From an uncultured Hungatella sp. (lineage in GTDB: Bacteria; Bacillota; Clostridia; Lachnospirales; Lachnospiraceae): a stretch of DNA of 48,406 bases. The first letter of the stretch is position 1. Every line of letters starts with the position of its first letter. The position numbers were made by a program, and so were the translations under genes. Below, one piece after another: positions 40,592 through 48,406 of this stretch. The notes under the pieces are model-generated. The model was not told where the DNA came from. It ran no database searches and saw only the letters and a program-made list of their open reading frames with translations. The stretch is from assembly GCA_910588325.1 (NCBI GenBank), contig CAJUPP010000020.1, positions 1 to 48,406 of the forward strand, given 5' to 3'.

Positions 40592-41605
40592 ATGATGAAA
40601 AAAATGTATGTAATTAGCGGTATAACAGGAATGACAGGCAATGAATTGCTTCGGCAGATTCTTGAAAACGGATCAGGAGACAGAGTTATCGGTTTTGATA
40701 ATTTTTATGCATCCTCTATTGAAACGGTTAAGGATTGCATTTACAATAAGAGATTTGAATTCTTTGAGTATGATATTAATAACCATGAGCAAATGAAACA
40801 GATAGAAGACTTGGTTTTAGATAGGAAATCCGGATATGATGAATTGATTTATATTAATTGTGCAGCGGTTGTACATACAGAACATTTCTATCATGTCTAT
40901 GAAACATTTGAAACAAATGTTGAGGGCATGAACTTGTTTTTAAACCAGGCTATCAGAGTAGGAGCACAGAAATACATCAACTGTTCTACCTCTGAAGTTT
41001 ACTCCATGAATTCCTGGAATGAGGAAGGCGGCGTCAGGGAGGAAGATTTTATTACCATGGCACATGCCGAACATAGCCAGAGGACAAGCTATGCCGTCGG
41101 AAAGCTTCTGACAGAATTTTTTTTAAAAGATGCTGTAGATAACGGCCTGCTTAAGGGATGTTCTATCCGCTTTGCTAACGTATATAGCCATAATGAAAGA
41201 TTTCCTAAACATATTATCCCGTTTATTATCCACAGTTTCAAAAACGATGGAAAAGTAGTTTTGCTGGAGAACAGCAAAAAGAACAGAAGAACTTTTTTAA
41301 ACAATTATGACAGCTGCAGCGCTGTTCTTGCCTTGGCAAATACAGATAGCGCATTGGACGGAACGGTTTATAATGTGGCTACAGATGAAGAAGTATCCAT
41401 TATTGATCTTGCAGAGATCTGCGCAGGCAAGATGGGGATAGAAAACCCTATCATTGAATATAGGGGATACAGGGAGTCTGACCCGGAAAGACGGCTCCTG
41501 TCTACAGAGAAAATCAGGACCCGCACCTGTTGGGAACCTAAAGTGAATTTAGAAAAGGGGCTTGATGCGTGTATTAAAAATTATTTAGCTGGAGATCAGG
41601 TATGA
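40592..41605 (+). CDS. NAD-dependent epimerase/dehydratase, second extended SDR
   Basis: A 337-residue extended SDR: MYVISGITGMTGNELLRQIL (Rossmann, residues ~4-23), INCAAVVHTEHF, the SYAVGK pair (near residue 165) and RFANVYS. It resembles UDP-sugar epimerases. Start ATG 40592 (followed by a second ATG) has GGAGA upstream; the GTG at 40568 adds eight residues with no site. It overlaps the next gene by four bases. Confidence 0.85.
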   Translation: MMKKMYVISGITGMTGNELLRQILENGSGDRVIGFDNFYASSIETVKDCIYNKRFEFFEYDINNHEQMKQIEDLVLDRKSGYDELIYINCAAVVHTEHFYHVYETFETNVEGMNLFLNQAIRVGAQKYINCSTSEVYSMNSWNEEGGVREEDFITMAHAEHSQRTSYAVGKLLTEFFLKDAVDNGLLKGCSIRFANVYSHNERFPKHIIPFIIHSFKNDGKVVLLENSKKNRRTFLNNYDSCSAVLALANTDSALDGTVYNVATDEEVSIIDLAEICAGKMGIENPIIEYRGYRESDPERRLLSTEKIRTRTCWEPKVNLEKGLDACIKNYLAGDQV

Positions 41606-42366
41606 GAGCTGCGATAATCACAATAGCGGGAATTTCCAGCCGATTTAACGAAGGAATACCGGAAGAGGAAAAGACTCTGAAGGCAATATATACGAATAGA
41701 GAAATAAAGGATACGCTTTTATATCATCTTGTTAAGAAATGTTCTTATGCGGATTTAATTGTTTTAGTAGGCGGCTACAGATACCAGCAGCTTATAGAAT
41801 TCATTTCAGATGAATTGAGAGAAAGCTTTCCTCAAATTGTATCGATTGAAAATAAGTACTATACAACTTTGTCATCCGGCTACAGTCTTTACCTTGGAAT
41901 CCGGGAAGCAATAAAGAACAATGCAGATGAAATTCTTTTTGCTGAGGGTGATCTGGATGTAGATGATGAATCGTTTTCCAGGATTATTGCTTCAGACAGA
42001 TCGGTTCTTACTTATAATTATGAACCGATCTATACAAATAAGGCTGTTATCCTTTATAAAGGTACAGGGAATCTTTATCAATATACATTTAGTAATTCAC
42101 ACGGAATGGTGACAATCAGCGAACCTTTTTCGTGTATCTTTAATTCCGGTCAAATATGGAAATTCACGGAAACAGACATTTTGAAAAAGGCAAATGATCA
42201 GTTCTATCTTGAAGAAAAGGAAGGAACCAATCTTGCTATTATACAGAGATATATTAACCTGATATCTGAGGATATGATTCAACTGATAGGACTGAGGCGC
42301 TGGACAAACTGTAACACCAGGGAGGACTATCAAAACATTATGGAATATTGGAGAAAAGAACAATGA
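41602..42366 (+). CDS. NTP-transferase of LicC/PntC-like type
   Basis: A 254-residue nucleotidyltransferase. The N-terminal AAIITIAGISSRFNEGIPEE replaces the usual GxGxR loop but keeps S-R-F, and FAEGDLDVDDE provides the acidic metal site. It could convert a phosphonate or choline-like phosphate to a CMP ester (PntC/LicC logic). It is coupled by ATGA overlaps to the SDR upstream and the oxidoreductase downstream, so it acts in one pathway with them. Substrate unproven. Confidence 0.75.
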   Translation: MRAAIITIAGISSRFNEGIPEEEKTLKAIYTNREIKDTLLYHLVKKCSYADLIVLVGGYRYQQLIEFISDELRESFPQIVSIENKYYTTLSSGYSLYLGIREAIKNNADEILFAEGDLDVDDESFSRIIASDRSVLTYNYEPIYTNKAVILYKGTGNLYQYTFSNSHGMVTISEPFSCIFNSGQIWKFTETDILKKANDQFYLEEKEGTNLAIIQRYINLISEDMIQLIGLRRWTNCNTREDYQNIMEYWRKEQ

Positions 42367-43553
42367 AAACTTTACAAGAAAGGCTGGCAATGCTGGAAAA
42401 GCATGTCAAAGACGGCAATATTACTGTACTGATTTTTGGATTGGGAAGTGTGGGAACCTACTTGCTTGATTACCTTATAAGCAGAAATGATGAAACCATT
42501 AAGGTGGTTGTTGCAGGACGCTCATTCGAAAAAATGGAGAAAAATGTAAATATTGTTCGGGTTGCTTCATTAATCCGCGGCCTGAATAAGACGAATGTTG
42601 AGATAGAGCCAGAGGTGGACTTGACAGACATCGATACAATCCAGGATACCATACAAAAGTATAGTCCGGATTTTATTGTAAATTCCAGCCGTGCTTATTC
42701 AGGATTAAAGTACGGCAGTATTAGCTGGGAGAACGTGAGAGCATATGGTATATGGACTCCCTTAGCGGTTCGTTTTACAAAGAACGTTATGGAGGCTTGC
42801 CATAAGGCAGATACTCATGCAGTTGTAATAAATACATCCTATTCAGATGCCGTTATCCCTTGGCTGAAAAGCAGAGGAAAGGCATACCCGGATTTTGGAA
42901 GCGGTAATCTGAATCATTTAATTCCCCGTATTAAATTCAGTGCTGCGAAAATGCTCGGAGTTGAAGACTTCTGGAATGTGGACGTTATGTTTGCAGCAGG
43001 ACATTTCCATGATGTCTGCATCAGTAAAGAGGGACAGACAGAGGGGATAGAACTTCCGCTGAAAATATATTACAATGGTCAGGAGAAGGAACTTGACCAC
43101 AGAGAAATTTTTAATAACTGCAAGATAGCAATGCCTGTAGATGCACAGCGCAATATGATGAATGCATCGAGCAATTACCGCATTATAGATGCTGTTATCT
43201 CTGCAATCAGAAACAGGGAAAACCAAAAGGTATTTATACCGGGAGCTTTTGGAAATCTTGGCGGTTATCCGGTGCAAATCGGATATAAGGACGGAAAATT
43301 AGATGCCTGGATTGATGAATCAGAGTTTAGCTTTGTGGAAATGGACACGGCAAACAGGGCTTCTATGGCGCTTGATGGGATAGAGGATATAGTAGACGGA
43401 ACGCTAATATATACAGATACTCTTATTGAAAAGGTAAAGAGTGCATTTGATGTTGAACTGCCTAAGAAAGTTTTATTCAATGACATCGATAAAACGGCAG
43501 AGTTTATTATTGATGAAATTATTATTCCGCAGACGGCAAAGAGGGTAAATTAA
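42363..43553 (+). CDS. Rossmann-fold oxidoreductase, family not firmly assigned
   Basis: A 396-residue protein with the NAD(P)-binding motif IFGLGSVGTYLLDYL (residues ~22-36), saccharopine-dehydrogenase-like or lactate-dehydrogenase-like by fold. Later landmarks include VINTSYSDAVIPW and VFIPGAFGNLGGYPVQIG. It starts at ATG 42363 with GGAGA upstream and overlaps the previous stop by four bases. It sits directly before phosphonopyruvate decarboxylase, so it may reduce phosphonoacetaldehyde. No known phosphonate reductase (iron-dependent alcohol dehydrogenase type) resembles it, so this is inference. Confidence 0.7.
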   Translation: MKTLQERLAMLEKHVKDGNITVLIFGLGSVGTYLLDYLISRNDETIKVVVAGRSFEKMEKNVNIVRVASLIRGLNKTNVEIEPEVDLTDIDTIQDTIQKYSPDFIVNSSRAYSGLKYGSISWENVRAYGIWTPLAVRFTKNVMEACHKADTHAVVINTSYSDAVIPWLKSRGKAYPDFGSGNLNHLIPRIKFSAAKMLGVEDFWNVDVMFAAGHFHDVCISKEGQTEGIELPLKIYYNGQEKELDHREIFNNCKIAMPVDAQRNMMNASSNYRIIDAVISAIRNRENQKVFIPGAFGNLGGYPVQIGYKDGKLDAWIDESEFSFVEMDTANRASMALDGIEDIVDGTLIYTDTLIEKVKSAFDVELPKKVLFNDIDKTAEFIIDEIIIPQTAKRVN

Positions 43554-44675
43554 ATGAAGGTTGAAAGTCTTGTTGAAATTATCGGCTCAGATTTTTATAC
43601 AGGTGTTCCGGATTCGCAGCTAACGGCTCTGTGCAACTACTTAATGAATACATATGGGACGGATCCAAAGCACCATATTATTGCTGCAAATGAAGGAAAC
43701 TGCGCAGCTCTTGCTGCCGGATATCATCTGGCAACAGGAAAGGTACCAGTAGTTTATATGCAAAATAGCGGCCAGGGTAATATCATTAACCCGTCAGCCA
43801 GTCTTTTAAATAATAAAGTTTATGCTATTCCGGTTGTTTTTATCATTGGCTGGCGCGGGGAACCGGGCATTCATGATGAACCTCAGCATATCTATCAGGG
43901 GGAGATTACGATTAAGCTTCTGGAAGATATGGATATAGCTGTTTTTATAATCAGTAAAGATACCACAGAAGAAGAGTTAAATGTTAAGATGGAGGAATTT
44001 AGAAAGATTCTCTCTATGGGGAAAAATGTGTCATTTGTAATCCGCAAAGGGGCATTAAAGTATGATGGACTGATGGAGTATAAAAACGACAATATTTTGG
44101 CGCGTGAAACTATTATCCGGCATGTTATAAATGCCAGTGGTGAAGATCCGATTATATCTACAACCGGCAAGGCAAGCAGAGAGCTGTTTGAGATGAGAAC
44201 AGCAAATGAACAGAGCCACAGATATGACTTTCTGACAGTTGGTTCTATGGGACATAGTTCTTCAATTGCCCTTGGGATAGCGATCAATAAGCCTGCCCGG
44301 CGCATCTGGTGTGTAGATGGCGATGGAGCTGCTCTTATGCATATGGGAGCAATGGCTGTTATTGGAGTTAATAAACCGAAAAATCTGATTCATGTGGTTA
44401 TTAATAATGGCGCACATGAGTCAGTCGGTGGAATGCCTACAGCCGCCGGATCTGTTGATCTTGTCGCGGTTGCTAAAGCATGCGGATATCCAAATGCTGT
44501 ATGCGTTGAGAATGCCGAGGCTCTCGACAAAGCATTGGAGGAGGCAAAGGAGCGGAATGAACTAAGCCTGATAGAGGTAAAATGCTCTATCGGCTCTCGC
44601 AAAAATCTTGGAAGACCAACGACTACGGCGCTGGAGAATAAAAAGGAATTTATGAAGTATTTAGCTGAATTTTGA
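43554..44675 (+). CDS. aepY: Phosphonopyruvate decarboxylase
   Basis: A 373-residue thiamine-diphosphate enzyme that converts phosphonopyruvate to phosphonoacetaldehyde and CO2, pulling the unfavourable PEP mutase reaction forward. Family motifs are TGVPDSQL at the N-terminus, AANEGNCAALAAGY (catalytic Glu region), and the ThDP/Mg site VDGDGAALMHMG with INNGAHESVGG (residues ~255-290). Starts one base after the previous stop, so it is translationally coupled. Last biosynthetic gene, followed by a strong terminator. Confidence 0.94.
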   Translation: MKVESLVEIIGSDFYTGVPDSQLTALCNYLMNTYGTDPKHHIIAANEGNCAALAAGYHLATGKVPVVYMQNSGQGNIINPSASLLNNKVYAIPVVFIIGWRGEPGIHDEPQHIYQGEITIKLLEDMDIAVFIISKDTTEEELNVKMEEFRKILSMGKNVSFVIRKGALKYDGLMEYKNDNILARETIIRHVINASGEDPIISTTGKASRELFEMRTANEQSHRYDFLTVGSMGHSSSIALGIAINKPARRIWCVDGDGAALMHMGAMAVIGVNKPKNLIHVVINNGAHESVGGMPTAAGSVDLVAVAKACGYPNAVCVENAEALDKALEEAKERNELSLIEVKCSIGSRKNLGRPTTTALENKKEFMKYLAEF

Positions 44676-44715
44676 GAAAAATGTGTAAGGCGTTGATAAT
44701 ACAAGAATTTTAAGG

Positions 44716-44756
44716 CGGCAGCACCACAGCTTTGTCTGATGGCAGCTGCCGTTTTT
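44716..44756 (+). terminator. Intrinsic terminator ending the polysaccharide operon
   Basis: Stem CGGCAGC/GCTGCCG (44716-44722 with 44745-44751) followed by TTTTT, 41 bases after the decarboxylase stop. Confidence 0.85.
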
Positions 44757-44770
44757 GTTTGGGGGAATGA

Positions 44771-46300
44771 TTATAAAGGGCTGCTGCTCTTATTAATAAA
44801 AGCCGAAGGCGTCATCCCCGTAGCCTTTTTAAATATTTTTGTAAAATAATAAGGATTATTCCCGCATCCCACCAGTTGCGCCACGTCCTGAATCTTTATG
44901 TCTTTTTTTGTCAGAAACAGTTCTTTAGCCCTTTGAATGCGTATTTCCACCAGATAGTTGGAAAATTTCTGCCCGGTTTCTTTCTGGAACCGTTTTCCCA
45001 CATAATTGACGTTCATATACAGATAATTGTCGGCAATCCATTTTAGGGTCAGGTTCTGATCATCCAGGTGTTTGTGGAGGTAATCAATCAGATCTTTGAT
45101 AAACGGGCTGTACTGGCTGGCGGAGGGACTGTAGGAGGACAGCAGCTGCCTGGTTTTTTCTAAAACAGCCTCCTGTATTTCCTTTAAGGTGTTTTTCTGG
45201 GGAAGGTCATACAAAAAATATGAGATATCCCACATGGTACCTACAGATTTCTGGGTTACAAGCGTGATCAGCAGGTTATTGGAAAGCTGAAGAAGAAAGT
45301 CTTTTTTTGTCGGCAGGGCCAGGACAGATTTCAGCTGGGTATAAGCGTTGTCCTGCTGCTGGGGACTTGGGTTTAACAGCAGGGGAATCAACTGATTAAT
45401 CTGTGAAAATATATTTTCATGGTTGTAGTTAGGTATCAGAGCGCCGGATTTGCTGATGAAGTAAAGGGTATCGAAGCGACGCAGCCTGGGGATCAGCTCA
45501 TAGAGCAGGTGATACAGATCCGGGTAACTTGTCCTTGTGTATTCAATGGCTGCGGTCTGTACAGGAAAGGAGAGCCTGCTCAGGAAACGGTCCAGTTGAT
45601 GGAAACCGGAGCGGATGTCCGGGAAGAACAGAAGCAGCACATTGCTGACATAAATCTGGTACAGATTCATGTGAGGGTACATCTGGGCAAAATATTGCTC
45701 AATCTGCCGGACTCCGTTCTGGAGATTTTTTTCTTCCAGATAATAAAGCGTACACAGCTGGTAGGAGGTCTGGGACAAAGAGGTATAATGGTTGTATGAT
45801 TCAAAAAAATCAGGGTTAAGCTCCGGAAGATAGATTCCTTCCCGGATTACGTTATAAATCAGCTGCTGCTGCATTTCTGCCAGCTCCCTGCGGTCAAAGC
45901 TTTCGGCAGTGCCGCCGGCTTCTTTTTTCTCCAATTCCACAATTACCTGAGCCATACAATCCATAATCTGTTCCTCGTCACAGGGCTTTAGCAGGTAGTG
46001 GCGAACTCCGCATTTCATGGCTCTTTTGGCATATTCAAACTGGTCATATCCAGAGAGGATGACAAATTCCGTCTGTAGATTGGTAGTGGAAATCCGCTCG
46101 ATTAAGTCCAGGCCGGATATGCCTGGCATCTCGATATCGGTCAGAACAATATCCGGAGCCTCGTCAAGAATCATGTGATATCCCTCCACGCCGTCCAGGC
46201 AGATTCCCATGAGGCAGATTCCAAGCTTGTTCCAGTCAACCAGCTTGGCGATTGCCCGGCAGATATCTTCTTCGTCATCAATAATTAACAGTTTATACAT
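44771..46300 (-). CDS. YesN-like AraC-type response regulator
   Basis: A 509-residue response regulator. A receiver domain (IIDDEED near residue 6, phospho-acceptor Asp in DIVLTDIEMPG near residue 55, KP in LLKPCDEEQ near residue 105) is joined by a long helical linker to two C-terminal AraC HTHs (NLTLKWIADNYLYMNVNYVGK and KIQDVAQLVGCGNNPYYFTKIF, residues ~410-500). Start ATG 46300 follows GGAGG. It pairs with the sensor kinase 32 bases upstream and usually controls an uptake or polysaccharide operon; the target is unknown. Confidence 0.93.
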   Translation of the reverse strand: MYKLLIIDDEEDICRAIAKLVDWNKLGICLMGICLDGVEGYHMILDEAPDIVLTDIEMPGISGLDLIERISTTNLQTEFVILSGYDQFEYAKRAMKCGVRHYLLKPCDEEQIMDCMAQVIVELEKKEAGGTAESFDRRELAEMQQQLIYNVIREGIYLPELNPDFFESYNHYTSLSQTSYQLCTLYYLEEKNLQNGVRQIEQYFAQMYPHMNLYQIYVSNVLLLFFPDIRSGFHQLDRFLSRLSFPVQTAAIEYTRTSYPDLYHLLYELIPRLRRFDTLYFISKSGALIPNYNHENIFSQINQLIPLLLNPSPQQQDNAYTQLKSVLALPTKKDFLLQLSNNLLITLVTQKSVGTMWDISYFLYDLPQKNTLKEIQEAVLEKTRQLLSSYSPSASQYSPFIKDLIDYLHKHLDDQNLTLKWIADNYLYMNVNYVGKRFQKETGQKFSNYLVEIRIQRAKELFLTKKDIKIQDVAQLVGCGNNPYYFTKIFKKATGMTPSAFINKSSSPL

Positions 46301-46332
46301 GTGTTTCCTCCAGTGTTCTATCCGGCCGGCAA

Positions 46333-48087
46333 TTATGAGGATATATGAATCTGCGGAATCAGTATACGGGCGATGGCATATATTTCCCCGGAGTCCGGGT
46401 CCTCAAAATTGGAAAGGGTGATGCCGTATTCATCACCGTAGGTGATCTTCAGCCGTTTGTCAATATTTGACAGAGCGATTCCCAGTCCCTGAGGGCCGGT
46501 ATCATCGGTTTCAAATTGGGAGCCGTTGTTTTTAACTTCTATCTCAATGCAGGAACCTGTGGCTGCAGCGGTTACAGTTACATGGCAGATATCATCGGAA
46601 ATGCCGTTAAGGCCGTACTGGACTGCGTTTTCTACCAGCGGCTGAATCGTAAACTTAGGGATTTGGCAGTTTTGTAATTCTTCGGGAATGTTAATCTGGC
46701 AGTCAAGCCTGCGGCGGTGGCGCAAAAGCTGGATAGCCATGTAATTGTCTACCAGAATCAGTTCCTGACGGATAAGGAATGGGCCCTTGGTTTTACTTAA
46801 AGACATTCGCAGCAGGGCGGCCAGGGAGGAGGCAATCTTGGCGATATCCTTCTCACCGCTGATTTTGGCCCGCCAGTGGATGGTATCCAGGGTGTTATAC
46901 AGGAAATGGGGCGACATCTGGCTTTCCAGAGATTTCAGCTGCGCTTCTTTGTTCAGAAGTTCGTTGACATAATTTTGTTCAACCAGGGCAATAATCTTAT
47001 CTGCCATCTTGTCGAAGGCAAGGTGAAGAAAGCCGGTTTCGTCCATGGAGTGGCAGTTTCTCTGGCTGTCCTCCATGCGGGAGAAATTGCCGTCTGCAAA
47101 GGTCTGCATTTTCAGAACCAGCTGGTTTAAGGGGGCAAACAGGGCGGTCAGTATACGGGATATAGCCACAAATATCAGAAGTGCAGAGACAATAGCAAGG
47201 AGAATGAAGATATTCCGCACAAAGGATATGGTGTGCATGATGCTGTTATAAGGAACAATACAGATGTAGTCCCAGCCGTATTTTTTCAGATAGCCATGTA
47301 CTGCAAAGATTGTTTCATTGTCCAGCTTGTATGTCCCGTACCAGCTCTTCATCACGCGGTTTAACGTGTCCGGAGGTATGTCTGAGGCCATACCAGTGGT
47401 GAAAATCACATTTTTGTTTTCCAGAAGCAGGTAGGAAGAATCAGGGGCAACATTTTTTAAACGGCTGTTTTGATGCAGCAGGGCTTCCGGTTTTATGCAG
47501 ATGACCAGGACACCTAAGGAGCGGAAGGAAAAATGTTTGGCTTCTCTCAGCTCTTTTACAAGAAACAGGCCGTATTCCTGGCAGAAATCAGTGATCCAGA
47601 TAGTGGTGCCGCCGGCATCAAGACCACGTTTTATTAAAACCTGCCGTACGTCCTCCGGTATTTTTTCCGACTGCCAGATAAAGGTACTGATGGTGTCGTT
47701 TTCCCACAGGATGGAAATATGTGAGATATAGTTGGCATAGCTGTTAAACAGATGGTTGGTGAGAGTATTGTAAATATCTGTCTGATACCGGCTTTTTTCT
47801 ACCATGGAGGTTGCGCTGTTGTACCTGGGCAGCTCTTCCTGGATGACAGAGTCGGCCAGGATTATGTTGGCCAGGTTACCGGCATAGGAAAGTTTATCGT
47901 CCAGTTGTATGGAGGCGTAAAATAAATTTTCGTAGATTGCATCAGACAGAGTCTTATCATAAGATTTTGTGAGAAGTAAAAGCCCGGTACTGCTGATGAA
48001 AAACAGAAGCAGTATGGCGATGGAAAGGATTATCTGTATTTTTTTCTTGATGGATAGGTCATATAATTTCTGCCGTAATGAATCCAT
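46333..48087 (-). CDS. YesM-like membrane sensor histidine kinase
   Basis: A 584-residue kinase. TM1 lies at residues ~17-39, an extracytoplasmic sensor domain follows to ~285, and TM2 and a HAMP domain lie at ~288-365. The His_kinase domain has SQMSPHFLYNTLDTIHW with phospho-acceptor H394, and the HATPase_c has VENAVQYGL and GLGIALSNI. It senses an external ligand (often a sugar or peptide) and phosphorylates the YesN-like regulator downstream. Start ATG 48087 follows AGGAGG. Confidence 0.94.
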   Translation of the reverse strand: MDSLRQKLYDLSIKKKIQIILSIAILLLFFISSTGLLLLTKSYDKTLSDAIYENLFYASIQLDDKLSYAGNLANIILADSVIQEELPRYNSATSMVEKSRYQTDIYNTLTNHLFNSYANYISHISILWENDTISTFIWQSEKIPEDVRQVLIKRGLDAGGTTIWITDFCQEYGLFLVKELREAKHFSFRSLGVLVICIKPEALLHQNSRLKNVAPDSSYLLLENKNVIFTTGMASDIPPDTLNRVMKSWYGTYKLDNETIFAVHGYLKKYGWDYICIVPYNSIMHTISFVRNIFILLAIVSALLIFVAISRILTALFAPLNQLVLKMQTFADGNFSRMEDSQRNCHSMDETGFLHLAFDKMADKIIALVEQNYVNELLNKEAQLKSLESQMSPHFLYNTLDTIHWRAKISGEKDIAKIASSLAALLRMSLSKTKGPFLIRQELILVDNYMAIQLLRHRRRLDCQINIPEELQNCQIPKFTIQPLVENAVQYGLNGISDDICHVTVTAAATGSCIEIEVKNNGSQFETDDTGPQGLGIALSNIDKRLKITYGDEYGITLSNFEDPDSGEIYAIARILIPQIHISS

Positions 48088-48406
48088 AATTCCTCCTGGA
48101 ACGGTTTAATAAGCTTTTATTCTAGTTTACCATATTTTGCGTGTTTTTAAAGTTGGCAGCAGAAGATGTCTGATTTTGGCAAATAAAAAACAACTTTTTT
48201 ACAGACAGCGGCATAAACGGAGAAAAAAAGCTAAAATTTATTGGTGGAAGGTCTGATTAATTCATTTTAAAGGGCCGGGAAATTTTTTATAATAAAGACA
48301 GCAAAAATAACATTTATGTACTCTCGGAATCTCTCTTGCACCTGCCTTTGAGGCTGATTTTCCGTCATATGCACATAAATTTAATCAACGTACGTTCCAC
48401 GTACGC
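48088..48406. other. Intergenic region upstream of the kinase, with partial palindromic repeat
   Basis: No gene is supported. A TATAAT-like -10 (48288-48293) on the plus strand with a weak TTTTAA -35 may serve a gene beyond the window. The last ~75 bases (about 48330-48406, TTTTCCGTCATATGCAC to CGTACGTTCCACGTACGC) resemble the left arm and apex of the palindrome at 26914-27071, cut by the window edge. Confidence 0.4.

Overview
The window looks like a chromosomal segment of an anaerobic gut-type Clostridia, most likely Lachnospiraceae. This rests on the NADH-linked [FeFe]-hydrogenase accessory genes, strong AGGAGG ribosome sites, a YesM/YesN-type two-component pair and a LoaP-controlled polysaccharide locus. 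The species cannot be fixed from sequence alone. Base composition is moderately GC-balanced at both ends and becomes visibly AT-rich from about 29,060 to 36,650, and less so to 44,700, which suggests the polysaccharide locus was acquired horizontally.

Layout. (1) 1-6554: a hydrogenase / NADH-dehydrogenase module. A leftward operon encodes NuoE-like, GHKL ATPase, HndB-like and NuoF-like proteins (the last cut by the window edge). A divergent rightward operon encodes two DRTGG proteins, an RsbW-like ATPase, a [FeFe]-hydrogenase-like sensory protein and a PHP phosphoesterase. (2) 6555-8110: a long palindromic element, then a PatB/MalY C-S lyase. (3) 8163-15079: a leftward catabolic operon (SLC13-type permease, octopine-dehydrogenase-family enzyme, CdaR-like regulator, MmgE/PrpD protein, maleate-isomerase/AMDase-family protein) with a divergent NTF2-like protein. 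It probably handles an unidentified organic acid. (4) 15197-25923: an accessory island. It holds a multi-HTH protein with decapeptide repeats, a divergent 1114-residue GHKL ATPase fused to a NOV_C/DUF3883-type nuclease domain, a tRNA-like sequence with a Cys-type ACA anticodon, several small unknown proteins, a metallophosphoesterase and a frameshifted RNA ligase. (5) 25986-44756: a capsular/exopolysaccharide locus. It starts with a 23-bp perfect inverted repeat around a perfect consensus promoter that now points away from the locus, followed by two tandem LoaP-type antiterminators, an intrinsic terminator, and about 17 biosynthetic genes. (6) 44771-48087: a leftward YesM/YesN-like two-component system.

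How it fits together. The most striking system is the polysaccharide locus. It appears to be gated first by DNA inversion, which would flip the promoter and also remove an intrinsic terminator built into the left repeat. It is gated again by LoaP-dependent read-through of a terminator overlapping the loaP stop codon. Its products include PEP mutase fused to a nucleotidyltransferase, phosphonopyruvate decarboxylase, two further sugar- or phosphonate-type nucleotidyltransferases and two LicD-family transferases. Together these predict a surface glycan decorated with a phosphonate or phospho-polyol. No AEP transaminase of the usual type is present, so the enzyme that acts on phosphonoacetaldehyde is an open question; a Rossmann-fold oxidoreductase next to the decarboxylase gene is the best candidate.
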